From Fusobacterium sp. (lineage in GTDB: Bacteria; Fusobacteriota; Fusobacteriia; Fusobacteriales; Fusobacteriaceae), in NCBI GenBank assembly GCA_020024855.1, contig JAHHTB010000039.1, forward strand, positions 1 through 13,582: a DNA stretch of 13,582 bases. The letters are read 5' to 3'. Within the stretch, counting starts at the first letter, position 1, and each line of letters starts with the position of its first letter. A model generated the notes under the pieces. That model was given only the letters and a program-made list of their open reading frames with translations, did not search any database and had not been told where the DNA came from. The position numbers and the translations under genes are program-made. This document shows positions 1-7,566 of this stretch, piece by piece.

Positions 1-2
1 GT

Positions 3-53
3 ATTATTTTTTTAGGCTTTGATAAATTAAATAATTATTTTTATAAATTTTAG
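3..53 (+). CDS. possible 3' end of a convergent gene cut by the window edge
   Basis: A + strand frame is open from the window edge and ends at TAG (51-53), giving a C-terminal tail of 16 residues, IIFLGFDKLNNYFYKF. The stop lies 12 nt before a hairpin that is followed by T runs on both strands, which is the layout expected where two convergent genes share a terminator. The tail is too short to assign to a family, and a 16-codon open frame can occur by chance in sequence this AT-rich, although T/A-rich DNA does tend to contain stops. The other two + frames close within the first 25 bases. The call is an inference from position only. Confidence 0.3.
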   Translation: MIFLGFDKLNNYFYKF

Positions 54-106
54 AAAAATAAAAAACTGAGAATAAAATAATGAAGTTTTTCATCTTTTAT
101 TCTCAG
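51..106 (-). terminator. Rho-independent terminator after guaB, probably bidirectional
   Basis: On the minus strand CTGAGAATAAAA (106-95) pairs perfectly with TTTTATTCTCAG (77-66). An inner ATG/CAT pairing closes an A-rich loop, and a T-rich run (65-51) follows. It begins about 24 nt after the guaB stop, and I see no other strong terminator between purE and this point, so it most likely ends the whole purine transcript. On the + strand the same stem is followed by CCTATTTTTATTTTAT, so it could also stop transcription coming from the left. Confidence 0.85.
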
Positions 107-129
107 CCTATTTTTATTTTATATTTTTA

Positions 130-1593
130 TTATCTTGAGTAATTTGGAGCTTCTTTAGTTATTTGAATATCATGAGGATGACTTTCTTTTAATCCTGCTC
201 CTGTTATCTTAACAAATTTTCCATTTAATTTAAGATCTTCTATTGTAGGAGTTCCACAATATCCCATTCCTGCTCTAATTCCTCCGCAAAGTTGGAATAT
301 TACATCTTTAAGATCTCCTCTATATGCTATTCTTCCTTCAATTCCTTCAGGAACTAATTTCTTAGCATCATTTTGGAAATATCTGTCTTTTGAACCTCTC
401 TTCATTGCTGCAAGAGATCCCATTCCTACATAGACTTTATATCTTCTTCCTTCATATATTACTTCTTCACCTGGAGCTTCTTTTGTTCCTGCAAGAACTC
501 CTCCAAGCATTACACAGTCAGCACCACAAGCAAGAGCTTTTACTATATCTCCTGATAATTTAATACCACCATCTGCTATAACTCCAATTCCTCTTTCTTT
601 ACATACTTGATATACATCATTTACTGCTGTTAATTGAGGAACTCCAACTCCTGCTACAACTCTTGTCGTACAAATTGAACCTGGTCCTATTCCTACTTTA
701 ACTGCATCTACACCAGCTTCTATAAGAGCAAGTGCAGCTTCTGCTGTAACAATATTTCCTGCTACAAGTTGAATGTCTGGGAAAGCATCTCTTATTTCTT
801 TAACTCTTCTTATAACTCCTGCTGAATGTCCGTGAGCTGAGTCAACAGTGATTATATCTGCTCCCGCTTTTACTAAAGCTGCAACTCTTTCTAATGTGTC
901 ATTTCCTACACCTACCGCTGCTCCTACTCTTAATCTTCCATGCTCATCTTTACAAGCATTTGGATATTCTACTATCTTATCTATATCTTTTATAGTAATT
1001 AATCCTTTTAAGTATCCATCTTCATCAACTATTGGAAGTTTTTCAATTCTATTTGATATTAAAATTTCTTTAGCTTCCTCTAATCCTGTTCCAACTGGAG
1101 CTGTAATAAGATTTTCTTTAGTCATTACATCTGCTATTTTAGTATCATAATCTTTTCTATATTTTAAATCTCTATTTGTTATAATTCCTATTAATTTTCC
1201 ATCTTCTTCAATTACAGGAAGACCAGATATTTTATACTGCCCCATTAATTCATCTGCATCTGCAAGAGTGCAATCTTTAGTTAAAGTGATTGGATCTTTT
1301 ATCATCCCACTTTCATTTCTTTTTACTTTATCTACTTCTTTAGCTTGTTCTTCTATTGTCATATTTTTATGAATAAATCCTAATCCACCTTGTCTAGCAA
1401 GAGATATTGCTAATTCTGCTTCAGTTACTGTATCCATTGCAGCACTTAGAATAGGCACATTTAAAGTTATTTTCTTAGTAAGTTTAGTTCTTAAATTTAT
1501 ATCTTGAGGTAATACATTAGATTCTGCTGGTATTAACAGAACATCATCAAAAGTAATTGCTTCTTTTACAATTTTTCCATTCATTGTATCCAT
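130..1593 (-). CDS. guaB: IMP dehydrogenase
   Basis: GuaB oxidises IMP to XMP with NAD+, the committed step toward GMP, in the cytoplasm. The 487-residue product has the usual bacterial length and layout: a split TIM barrel (about 1-95 and 215-487) interrupted by two CBS domains (about 97-150 and 157-210), which bind nucleotides in this family. Visible motifs are DSAHGHS (250-256), the catalytic loop GIGPGSICTT (301-310) with the nucleophile Cys308, and the flap GMGSLAAMKRGS followed by the Arg-Tyr pair of KDRYFQ. The start is supported by AAAGGAG about 7 nt upstream; an in-frame Met4 is the only close alternative. It follows purD after 55 bp with no terminator between, so it is probably the last gene of the operon. 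Its place there couples IMP synthesis to the guanine branch under a guanine riboswitch. Confidence 0.97.
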   Translation of the reverse strand: MDTMNGKIVKEAITFDDVLLIPAESNVLPQDINLRTKLTKKITLNVPILSAAMDTVTEAELAISLARQGGLGFIHKNMTIEEQAKEVDKVKRNESGMIKDPITLTKDCTLADADELMGQYKISGLPVIEEDGKLIGIITNRDLKYRKDYDTKIADVMTKENLITAPVGTGLEEAKEILISNRIEKLPIVDEDGYLKGLITIKDIDKIVEYPNACKDEHGRLRVGAAVGVGNDTLERVAALVKAGADIITVDSAHGHSAGVIRRVKEIRDAFPDIQLVAGNIVTAEAALALIEAGVDAVKVGIGPGSICTTRVVAGVGVPQLTAVNDVYQVCKERGIGVIADGGIKLSGDIVKALACGADCVMLGGVLAGTKEAPGEEVIYEGRRYKVYVGMGSLAAMKRGSKDRYFQNDAKKLVPEGIEGRIAYRGDLKDVIFQLCGGIRAGMGYCGTPTIEDLKLNGKFVKITGAGLKESHPHDIQITKEAPNYSR

Positions 1594-1648
1594 TATCTTT
1601 CTCCTTTAATTTCAATATTTTTATAATTTATTTTTTATATGAAGAATA

Positions 1649-2881
1649 TTATACCACATCTTTTGCACCTATGTCATGTCTAAAAAATAATTTTTTACAT
1701 TTTATTTTTTCAACATCACTATAAGCTTTTTCTTTTGCTTCTTTAAGAGTATCTCCTTCTGCAACAACAATAAGAACTCTTCCACCATTAGTATAAAGTT
1801 TTCCATTTTCTTCTTTTGTTCCCATATGGAAAAGTTGAGATTCCATATTTTCTATCTCAATTTCTGCATCAGAAGTTGACGAAGCTGGGTATCCTTCAGA
1901 AGCTAAAACAACTCCTACTGTTGTTTTTTCTGACCACTCAACTTCACTTTCTTTTCCATCCATTATATTAAGAATAAGTTGAACTAAATCACTTTTCATT
2001 CTTGGAAGAATTACTTCTGCTTCTGGATCTCCAAATCTTGCATTAAACTCAATAGTTTTTACTCCATCTTTAGTATCCATTATTCCAGCAAAAATAAAAC
2101 CAGTAAAAGGAAGTCCCTCTTTTTTTAGTCCTTCAAGAGTTGGTCTTATAATCTCATTTACACTAGCATCTATTATCTCTTTTGTTACTCTTCTTACAGG
2201 AGAATACACTCCCATCCCACCTGTGTTTGGACCTTTATCCCCATCAAAAACTCTTTTATGATCCTGTCCAACCTCTAAAGGAATTACTTTATCCTCATGA
2301 GCTAGAGCTATAAGAGAAAACTCAAATCCATCTAAATATTCCTCTATTACAACTTTATTGTCTGGAATAGCAAATGCAATTTCAAGAGCCTCAAAAGCTT
2401 CTTCTATTTTCATTGCAACTGTTACACCTTTTCCAGCCTTAAGTCCATCTTCTTTTATAACAATAGGAGCTCCATGTTCTTCAACATAAGCTTTTGCTTT
2501 AGAAAAATCTGTAAATGTTTCATATGCTCCTGTTGGAACATTATATTTATTCATAATATGTTTTGCAAAATCTTTACTGCTTTCAAGTCTTGCTACATCT
2601 TTTTTTGGTCCAAATATTTTTAATCCTTTTGCTTCAAAAACATCTGCTACTCCTAAAGCAAGAGTTGTTTCTGGTCCTACTACTGTTAAATCTATTTTTT
2701 CTTTTACAGCAAATTCAGAAAGAGCTTCAATATCACTATCTTTTATATCTACATTTATTCCAAACTTTGCTGTTCCTGGATTTCCTGGAGCTATATATAC
2801 TTTTTCAACTAAAGGACTTTGATTTAATTTCCATGCAAGTGCATGTTCTCTTCCACCTTTTCCTATAACTAATATTTTCAT
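1649..2881 (-). CDS. purD: phosphoribosylamine--glycine ligase (GAR synthetase)
   Basis: PurD joins 5-phosphoribosylamine to glycine with ATP to make GAR, the second step of purine synthesis. The 410-residue protein has the N-terminal fold with VIGKGGREHALAWKL (5-19), an ATP-grasp core with a KEDGLKAGKGV loop (143-153; KADGLAAGKGV is more usual), QDHKRVFDGDKGPNTGGMG (206-224), and the metal-binding EFNARFGDPE (278-287), then the C-terminal domain. It is slightly shorter than many homologues (about 420-430) but has both ends and no missing block that I can see. AAGGAG lies 8 nt before the ATG. It is 29 bp behind purH and 55 bp ahead of guaB. The product amine of PurF, made by the same operon, is its unstable substrate. 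Confidence 0.96.
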   Translation of the reverse strand: MKILVIGKGGREHALAWKLNQSPLVEKVYIAPGNPGTAKFGINVDIKDSDIEALSEFAVKEKIDLTVVGPETTLALGVADVFEAKGLKIFGPKKDVARLESSKDFAKHIMNKYNVPTGAYETFTDFSKAKAYVEEHGAPIVIKEDGLKAGKGVTVAMKIEEAFEALEIAFAIPDNKVVIEEYLDGFEFSLIALAHEDKVIPLEVGQDHKRVFDGDKGPNTGGMGVYSPVRRVTKEIIDASVNEIIRPTLEGLKKEGLPFTGFIFAGIMDTKDGVKTIEFNARFGDPEAEVILPRMKSDLVQLILNIMDGKESEVEWSEKTTVGVVLASEGYPASSTSDAEIEIENMESQLFHMGTKEENGKLYTNGGRVLIVVAEGDTLKEAKEKAYSDVEKIKCKKLFFRHDIGAKDVV

Positions 2882-2910
2882 TTAAAATACTCCTTGTAAT
2901 ATTTTTATAA

Positions 2911-4443
2911 TTAGTGCTTAAAATGTCTCATCTTAGTAAATACCATTACTATTCCATGAGCATTACATACATCTATTGATAGTTGATCTTTTATTGATCC
3001 ACCTGGTTGAATTATAGCTTTTACTCCATGTTTTACTGCTAACTCAACTGTATCTGGCATTGGGAAAAATGCATCTGATGACATATATGAACCAACTGAT
3101 TTTTCTCCAGCTTGCTCTAAAGCTATTTTAGCTGCTCCAACTCTATTCATTTGACCTGCTCCAACTCCAAGAGTTTGATTTCCTTTACTTATTACTATTG
3201 CATTTGATTTAACATTTTTAACAACTTTCCAACCGAATAAAAGTTCTTCTATATCCTCTTTTGTTGGTTTAGTTTCTGTAACACAAACTAAGTCTTCTGC
3301 TGTTACTGTTCCATAATCTATATCTTGAACTAAAAGTCCATCATTTACTCCCATAACTCTTTGTTTGTTTACAATTTCTTGGTTTATATCAAGAGTCATA
3401 AGTCTTATATTTTTCTTAGCCATTAATATCTCAAGAGCTTTTTCTGTAAATGCTGGTGCAATTACTATTTCTAAGAAAAGTTTATGAAGTTCTGTTGCAA
3501 CTTCTTCATCAATAGTATCATTAACTGCAACAATTCCTCCAAATATAGAAATAGGGTCAGCTGAATAAGCTTTATCCCATGCTTCTTTTAAAGTATCTCC
3601 AAGTCCTACTCCACATGGATTTGTATGTTTTACAGCAACTACTGCTTTTTTTCCATCTTTAAATTCTCTTAATATTTCAATAGCCCCATTTGCATCTTGA
3701 ATATTATTATAAGATAATTCTTTTCCATGAAGTTGTTTTGCTCCAGCTATTGAATATCCAACCATTGGACAAGCATAGAATGCAGCTGATTGATGTGGAT
3801 TTTCACCATATCTTAAATCTTGAACTTTTTCATAAGTAAGAGTTAATTTTTCTGGATACTCTATTCCTAATTTTTTTGTTAAATATCCAGCTATAAGTGA
3901 ATCATAAGCAGCTGTTGTTCTGAATACTTTTGCAGCAAGATATTGTCTAAACTCAAGAGTTGTATCTCCATTTTCTTTTATTTCAGAAATTACTCTTTCA
4001 TAATCTTCTGGGTCAACACACACTGTTACAAACTTATGGTTTTTAGCAGCACTTCTTAACATACTAGGTCCACCAATATCTATATTTTCAATAAGTTCTT
4101 CATGTGTTCCACCTTTTTTAAGAGTTTCTTTAAATGGATAAAGATTTACAACAACTAAATCTATAAGTTCTATTTTATTTTCTAATAAATCTTTCATATG
4201 TTCTTCATTATCTCTTACACAAAGAAGTCCTCCATGAACATTAGGATGAAGAGTTTTTACTCTTCCATCCATCATTTCTGGAAAATGAGTTATTTCAGAG
4301 ATAGAAAGAGTCTTAAGACCTGCATCATCAAGAGCTTTTTTAGTTCCTCCTGTTGATATTATTTCATATCCTAATTCATTTAATTCTTTTGCAAATTCTA
4401 TTACTCCTGTTTTATCTGAAACACTTATTAATGCTCTTTTCAT
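2911..4443 (-). CDS. purH: bifunctional AICAR transformylase / IMP cyclohydrolase
   Basis: PurH carries out the last two steps to IMP: formyl transfer from 10-formyl-THF to AICAR, then ring closure. The 510-residue length is typical. The N-terminal MGS-like cyclohydrolase domain (about 1-195) shows ISVSDKTG (6-13), STGGT (30-34) and RVKTLHPNVHGG (61-72). The C-terminal transformylase domain shows RYGENPHQ (211-218), ELSYNNIQDANGA (242-254) and KHTNPCGVG (272-280), which carries the Lys-His pair used in formyl transfer. Its ATG directly abuts the purN stop (TAAATG), and its ribosome site GGAGG lies inside the last codons of purN, so translation of the two is likely coupled. PurB, which makes its substrate AICAR, is not in this window. 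Confidence 0.97.
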   Translation of the reverse strand: MKRALISVSDKTGVIEFAKELNELGYEIISTGGTKKALDDAGLKTLSISEITHFPEMMDGRVKTLHPNVHGGLLCVRDNEEHMKDLLENKIELIDLVVVNLYPFKETLKKGGTHEELIENIDIGGPSMLRSAAKNHKFVTVCVDPEDYERVISEIKENGDTTLEFRQYLAAKVFRTTAAYDSLIAGYLTKKLGIEYPEKLTLTYEKVQDLRYGENPHQSAAFYACPMVGYSIAGAKQLHGKELSYNNIQDANGAIEILREFKDGKKAVVAVKHTNPCGVGLGDTLKEAWDKAYSADPISIFGGIVAVNDTIDEEVATELHKLFLEIVIAPAFTEKALEILMAKKNIRLMTLDINQEIVNKQRVMGVNDGLLVQDIDYGTVTAEDLVCVTETKPTKEDIEELLFGWKVVKNVKSNAIVISKGNQTLGVGAGQMNRVGAAKIALEQAGEKSVGSYMSSDAFFPMPDTVELAVKHGVKAIIQPGGSIKDQLSIDVCNAHGIVMVFTKMRHFKH

Positions 4444-5031
4444 TTAATTTCTTTCCTCCTCAATTTTTTCACAAAGCTGCTTTAAAACCATAGGATAAAT
4501 TCTATGTTCTATTTTATGTATCTCTTCTTCTAATTTTTCTAAACTCCACGCCTTATCAATTACTAATTTTTCTTGATAAATGATTTTTCCTGAATCTACA
4601 CCTTCATCAACATAATGAATGGTAACACCAGTTTCTTTTACTCTTGCTCTATAAGCATCTCCTATTCCATCTTTTCCAGGAAAATTTGGTAAATAAGCAG
4701 GATGAATATTTATAATTTTATCTCTATAAGCTTCTAACAACACTTCTGATATAATTTTCATATATCCAGCAAGAGCTATAAGTTCTATATTATTTTCTTT
4801 TAATGTTTTTATTATTTTTTCTTCATATTCTTTTTTATTTTCACATTCTTTTAAAGAAACTACATAACATGGTATTCCAAGATTTTCAGCTCTTTTTATT
4901 GCAAATGCATTTTTTTTATCAACAATAAGAAGTTCTATAGAACAAGGAGAGTGTCTCCACTCTCTACTTGTTCTTACTAAACTTTCAAAATTCCCTCCAT
5001 TACCAGAAGCGAATATAGCTACTCTTACCAT
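4444..5031 (-). CDS. purN: phosphoribosylglycinamide formyltransferase (folate-dependent)
   Basis: PurN transfers a formyl group from 10-formyl-THF to GAR, giving FGAR (step 3). The 195 residues match the usual monofunctional enzyme. It has the N-terminal ASGNGGNFE (8-16) phosphate-binding turn, and the catalytic triad residues can be placed as Asn108 and His110 in INIHPAYLP, and Asp146 in EGVDSGKII. It is the PurN type, not the ATP- and formate-dependent PurT, because there is no ATP-grasp domain. Its ATG lies inside the end of purM (ATGGTAA, a 7-nt overlap), with GGAG of its ribosome site 12 nt upstream in purM. A serine/arginine-rich stretch TSREWRHSP (21-29) replaces the usual helix after the glycine turn, and I do not know whether this is typical of the lineage. 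Confidence 0.96.
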   Translation of the reverse strand: MVRVAIFASGNGGNFESLVRTSREWRHSPCSIELLIVDKKNAFAIKRAENLGIPCYVVSLKECENKKEYEEKIIKTLKENNIELIALAGYMKIISEVLLEAYRDKIINIHPAYLPNFPGKDGIGDAYRARVKETGVTIHYVDEGVDSGKIIYQEKLVIDKAWSLEKLEEEIHKIEHRIYPMVLKQLCEKIEEERN

Positions 5032-6056
5032 ACAAGGTCTACTCCTTCACCTTCTACTATCTCACCTAAAACAACAGGTTTTTCTCCATTAGCTTTTAAT
5101 ACTTCCATAGCTTCATCTACTTTTTCTGCATCTAGAACTATCATAAATCCAATTCCCATGTTAAATACATTATACATATCTTCCTTAGGTACATCTCCCT
5201 CTTTAGCTAAGAATTTAAATATTTCAGGAGTATCAATAGCTTTTGTATCTATTTTTGCTTGTAATCCTTCTGGAAGAATTCTTGGTACATTTTCATAGAA
5301 TCCTCCACCTGTTATGTGGCACATTCCATTTACTTCAATTTTTTCAAGTAATGCTTTTATTGTTTTAACATAAATTCTTGTTGGTGCAAGAAGTGTTTCT
5401 CCTAAAGTTTTTCCATTAAATACATCTGTATACCCATTTAAATCTAATTTTTTATCTTTCATAACTATTTTTCTTACAAGAGAGAACCCATTCGAATGTA
5501 CTCCTGAAGAAGTAAGTCCTATTATTTTATCTCCTTTTTTAACTTTTGCTCCTGTTATAAGTTTACTTTTTTCAACAACTCCAACACAGAAACCTGCAAG
5601 GTCATAATCTCCTACCTCATACATATCTGGCATTTCTGCTGTTTCTCCACCTATAAGTCCACATTCAGAAAGAACACAACCATCTGCAACACCTTTTACT
5701 ATTTGCTCAATTTGTTCTGGAAAATTTTTACCTACGGCAACATAATCTAAAAAGAATATTGGCATAGCTCCTTGAACTAACACATCATTTACACACATAG
5801 CAACAACATCTTGTCCTATTGTGTCATGCTTATCCATTTCAAAAGCAAGCATTAATTTTGTTCCAACTCCATCTGTTCCACTAATAAGAACTGGTTCTTT
5901 ATATCCTAAAGATGATAAATCAAACATTCCTCCAAATGCACCTAAACTGTCTATCATACCTTTTACTTTTGTTCTCTCCACATGAGATTTAATTCTTCTT
6001 ACTGATTCATATCCAGCTTCTAAGTTTACACCTGATTCCATATATTTTTTACTCAT
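5025..6056 (-). CDS. purM: phosphoribosylformylglycinamidine cyclo-ligase (AIR synthetase)
   Basis: PurM closes the imidazole ring, turning FGAM into AIR with ATP (step 5). The 343-residue length is standard for a monofunctional enzyme. It shows the PurM/PurL superfamily ATP-binding signatures SGTDGVGTKL (59-68), GQDVVAMCVNDVL (81-93) and GGETAEMP (136-143), and then SSGVHSNGFSLVR in the second domain. The start is only 3 bp after the purF stop, and the AAGGAAGG ribosome site lies in the last purF codons. The end overlaps purN by 7 nt. This tight purF-purM-purN-purH block is a widely conserved pur gene order, so the four proteins are probably made in a coordinated ratio. Confidence 0.97.
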   Translation of the reverse strand: MSKKYMESGVNLEAGYESVRRIKSHVERTKVKGMIDSLGAFGGMFDLSSLGYKEPVLISGTDGVGTKLMLAFEMDKHDTIGQDVVAMCVNDVLVQGAMPIFFLDYVAVGKNFPEQIEQIVKGVADGCVLSECGLIGGETAEMPDMYEVGDYDLAGFCVGVVEKSKLITGAKVKKGDKIIGLTSSGVHSNGFSLVRKIVMKDKKLDLNGYTDVFNGKTLGETLLAPTRIYVKTIKALLEKIEVNGMCHITGGGFYENVPRILPEGLQAKIDTKAIDTPEIFKFLAKEGDVPKEDMYNVFNMGIGFMIVLDAEKVDEAMEVLKANGEKPVVLGEIVEGEGVDLVW

Positions 6057-6059
6057 CTC

Positions 6060-7469
6060 TTATTTACCTTCCTTTTCCTCTTTAAATTTTTCATCTAAAC
6101 CAAATAAATATGTTGGATAGTTTTTGTCAAAACAAGCTGCACAAATATTATCTCCAAGTCCTTTTCTTAATCCCTCTACTGATAAAAATGCTAATGAATC
6201 TGCTGCTATATATTCTCTTAATTCTTCAAGATTCATTCTAGCACTTATTAAATCTTTAAGACTTGATGTATCTACTCCATAAAAACATGGAGCTATCATA
6301 GTAGGAGAAGCTATTCTAACATGAACCTCTTTAGCTCCTGCCTCTTTTAATAGTTTAATTATATATTTACTTGTTGTCCCTCTTACTATTGAGTCATCAA
6401 CAAGAACTATTTTTTTACCTGCAATTACTGAAGACATTGGAGAAAGTTTCATTTTTACTCCTCTTTCTCTTTCTTTTTGTGTTGGTTGAATAAATGTTCT
6501 TCCTATATAACGATTTTTTATAAGACCTGTTTCATATGGTAAACCTGAACCATCTGCATATCCAACTGCTGCTGAAAGTGATGAATCTGGAACACCAATT
6601 ACCATATCCGCCTCAGGACATGGACTTTCTTCTGCTAATATTCTTCCACATATTCTTCTTGATGTGTGAACATTAAGACCATTGATTGTACTATCTGGTC
6701 TTGAGAAATAAATAAATTCCATTGAACACATTTTATCTTGTGTAGAATTTGTATAGAAAATTGATTTTAATTCCTCTTTATTTATTTTTATAATTTCTCC
6801 AGGTTTTACACTTCTTAAAAACTTAGCTCCTAAAGTTTCAAAAGCTACTGTTTCTGAACTTACTACATACCCATCTCCAAGTTGTGCTATTGAAAGAGGA
6901 TGAAGACCATTTTTATCTCTTATTGCATAAATTGTATTCCCTGTCATAACCACAAAAGTAAAAGCTCCTTCTAATTTTGAAACCGCTTTTGTTAGCTTTT
7001 CTGTAAAAGTTCCTGATTCCTTTTGAATAAGATGACATAAAATTTCACTATCTGAAGATGACTGAAATATACTTCCTTCAAATTCAAGTTGCATTCTAAT
7101 TTGGTCTCCATTTACTATTCTTCCGTTATGAGCAACAGAGAAATCTCCTAAGTGTGAACGAACTAAAAGTGGTTGAATATTTTCTATTCCTGGAGCTTTT
7201 ACATCTCCCATTCTCACATGACCTATTGCCATATTTCCTTTTAATTGAGAAATATTTTCACTATTAAATACCTCTATTACAAGACCATTTCCTCTATATC
7301 TTGAAATATAACCATTGTCAGAAGTAGCTATTCCTGCCCCTTGTTGTCCTCTATGTTGTAAAGAATGTAATCCATAATATGTAAGTTGAGCTGCATTTTC
7401 TACATTATGAACTGCAAATACCCCACATTCTTCATGAATCTCATCTAATATATAATCAAATTCTCTCAT
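6060..7469 (-). CDS. purF: amidophosphoribosyltransferase (glutamine PRPP amidotransferase)
   Basis: PurF makes 5-phosphoribosylamine from PRPP and glutamine, the first and usually feedback-regulated step. The 469 residues give a short propeptide of 14 residues that would be cleaved to expose the Ntn nucleophile Cys15 (HEE|CGVFAV). A glutaminase domain follows (to about 240), then a phosphoribosyltransferase domain with the PRPP loop VLVDDSIVRGTT (355-366). Cys248, Cys395, Cys443 and Cys446 (in CAAC) match the four ligands of the [4Fe-4S] cluster of the Bacillus-type enzyme, so this form should be oxygen-sensitive. One oddity is that HVR (84-86) in the glutamine site is followed by MGDVKAPG instead of the usual Tyr-Ser/Ala-Thr-Ala-Gly. 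The ribosome site AAGGAAGAGG precedes the ATG. A 97-bp gap separates it from purL, the longest inside the operon. Confidence 0.96.
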   Translation of the reverse strand: MREFDYILDEIHEECGVFAVHNVENAAQLTYYGLHSLQHRGQQGAGIATSDNGYISRYRGNGLVIEVFNSENISQLKGNMAIGHVRMGDVKAPGIENIQPLLVRSHLGDFSVAHNGRIVNGDQIRMQLEFEGSIFQSSSDSEILCHLIQKESGTFTEKLTKAVSKLEGAFTFVVMTGNTIYAIRDKNGLHPLSIAQLGDGYVVSSETVAFETLGAKFLRSVKPGEIIKINKEELKSIFYTNSTQDKMCSMEFIYFSRPDSTINGLNVHTSRRICGRILAEESPCPEADMVIGVPDSSLSAAVGYADGSGLPYETGLIKNRYIGRTFIQPTQKERERGVKMKLSPMSSVIAGKKIVLVDDSIVRGTTSKYIIKLLKEAGAKEVHVRIASPTMIAPCFYGVDTSSLKDLISARMNLEELREYIAADSLAFLSVEGLRKGLGDNICAACFDKNYPTYLFGLDEKFKEEKEGK

Positions 7470-7515
7470 TTTTTCATCCTCTTCCTTAATTTTATACGAC
7501 TTGTATGATATTAAA

Positions 7516-7543
7516 ATTTTACAAATATTACTAAATAATACAA
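7516..7543 (-). promoter_or_regulatory. weak candidate internal promoter before purF
   Basis: In the 97-bp purL-purF gap the minus strand has TTGTAT (7543-7538), a 16-nt spacer and TAAAAT (7521-7516), about 47 nt before the purF start. The -10 matches five of six consensus bases and the -35 only three. This is the longest gap inside the operon and the only one with room for a promoter plus a leader. In sequence this AT-rich such matches are common, so this is a suggestion only. Confidence 0.2.
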
Positions 7544-7566
7544 TGCCTTCTCATCTAGGGTTTTTA

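Noticed and set aside
848..1150. Open frame of 100 codons on the + strand inside guaB
   Set aside because: It lies fully antisense to the conserved guaB, shows no recognisable motif, and its Ser/Ile/Phe-rich content is what the reverse of a low-GC gene gives. The other + strand frames, at 2563-2868, 8213-8452, 11514-11711 and 12340-12603, are rejected on the same grounds.
7494..7511. Short inverted repeat (ATAC/GTAT) in the purL-purF gap as a terminator or attenuator
   Set aside because: The stem has only about 4 perfect pairs and no T run follows, so it is too weak to support a call.
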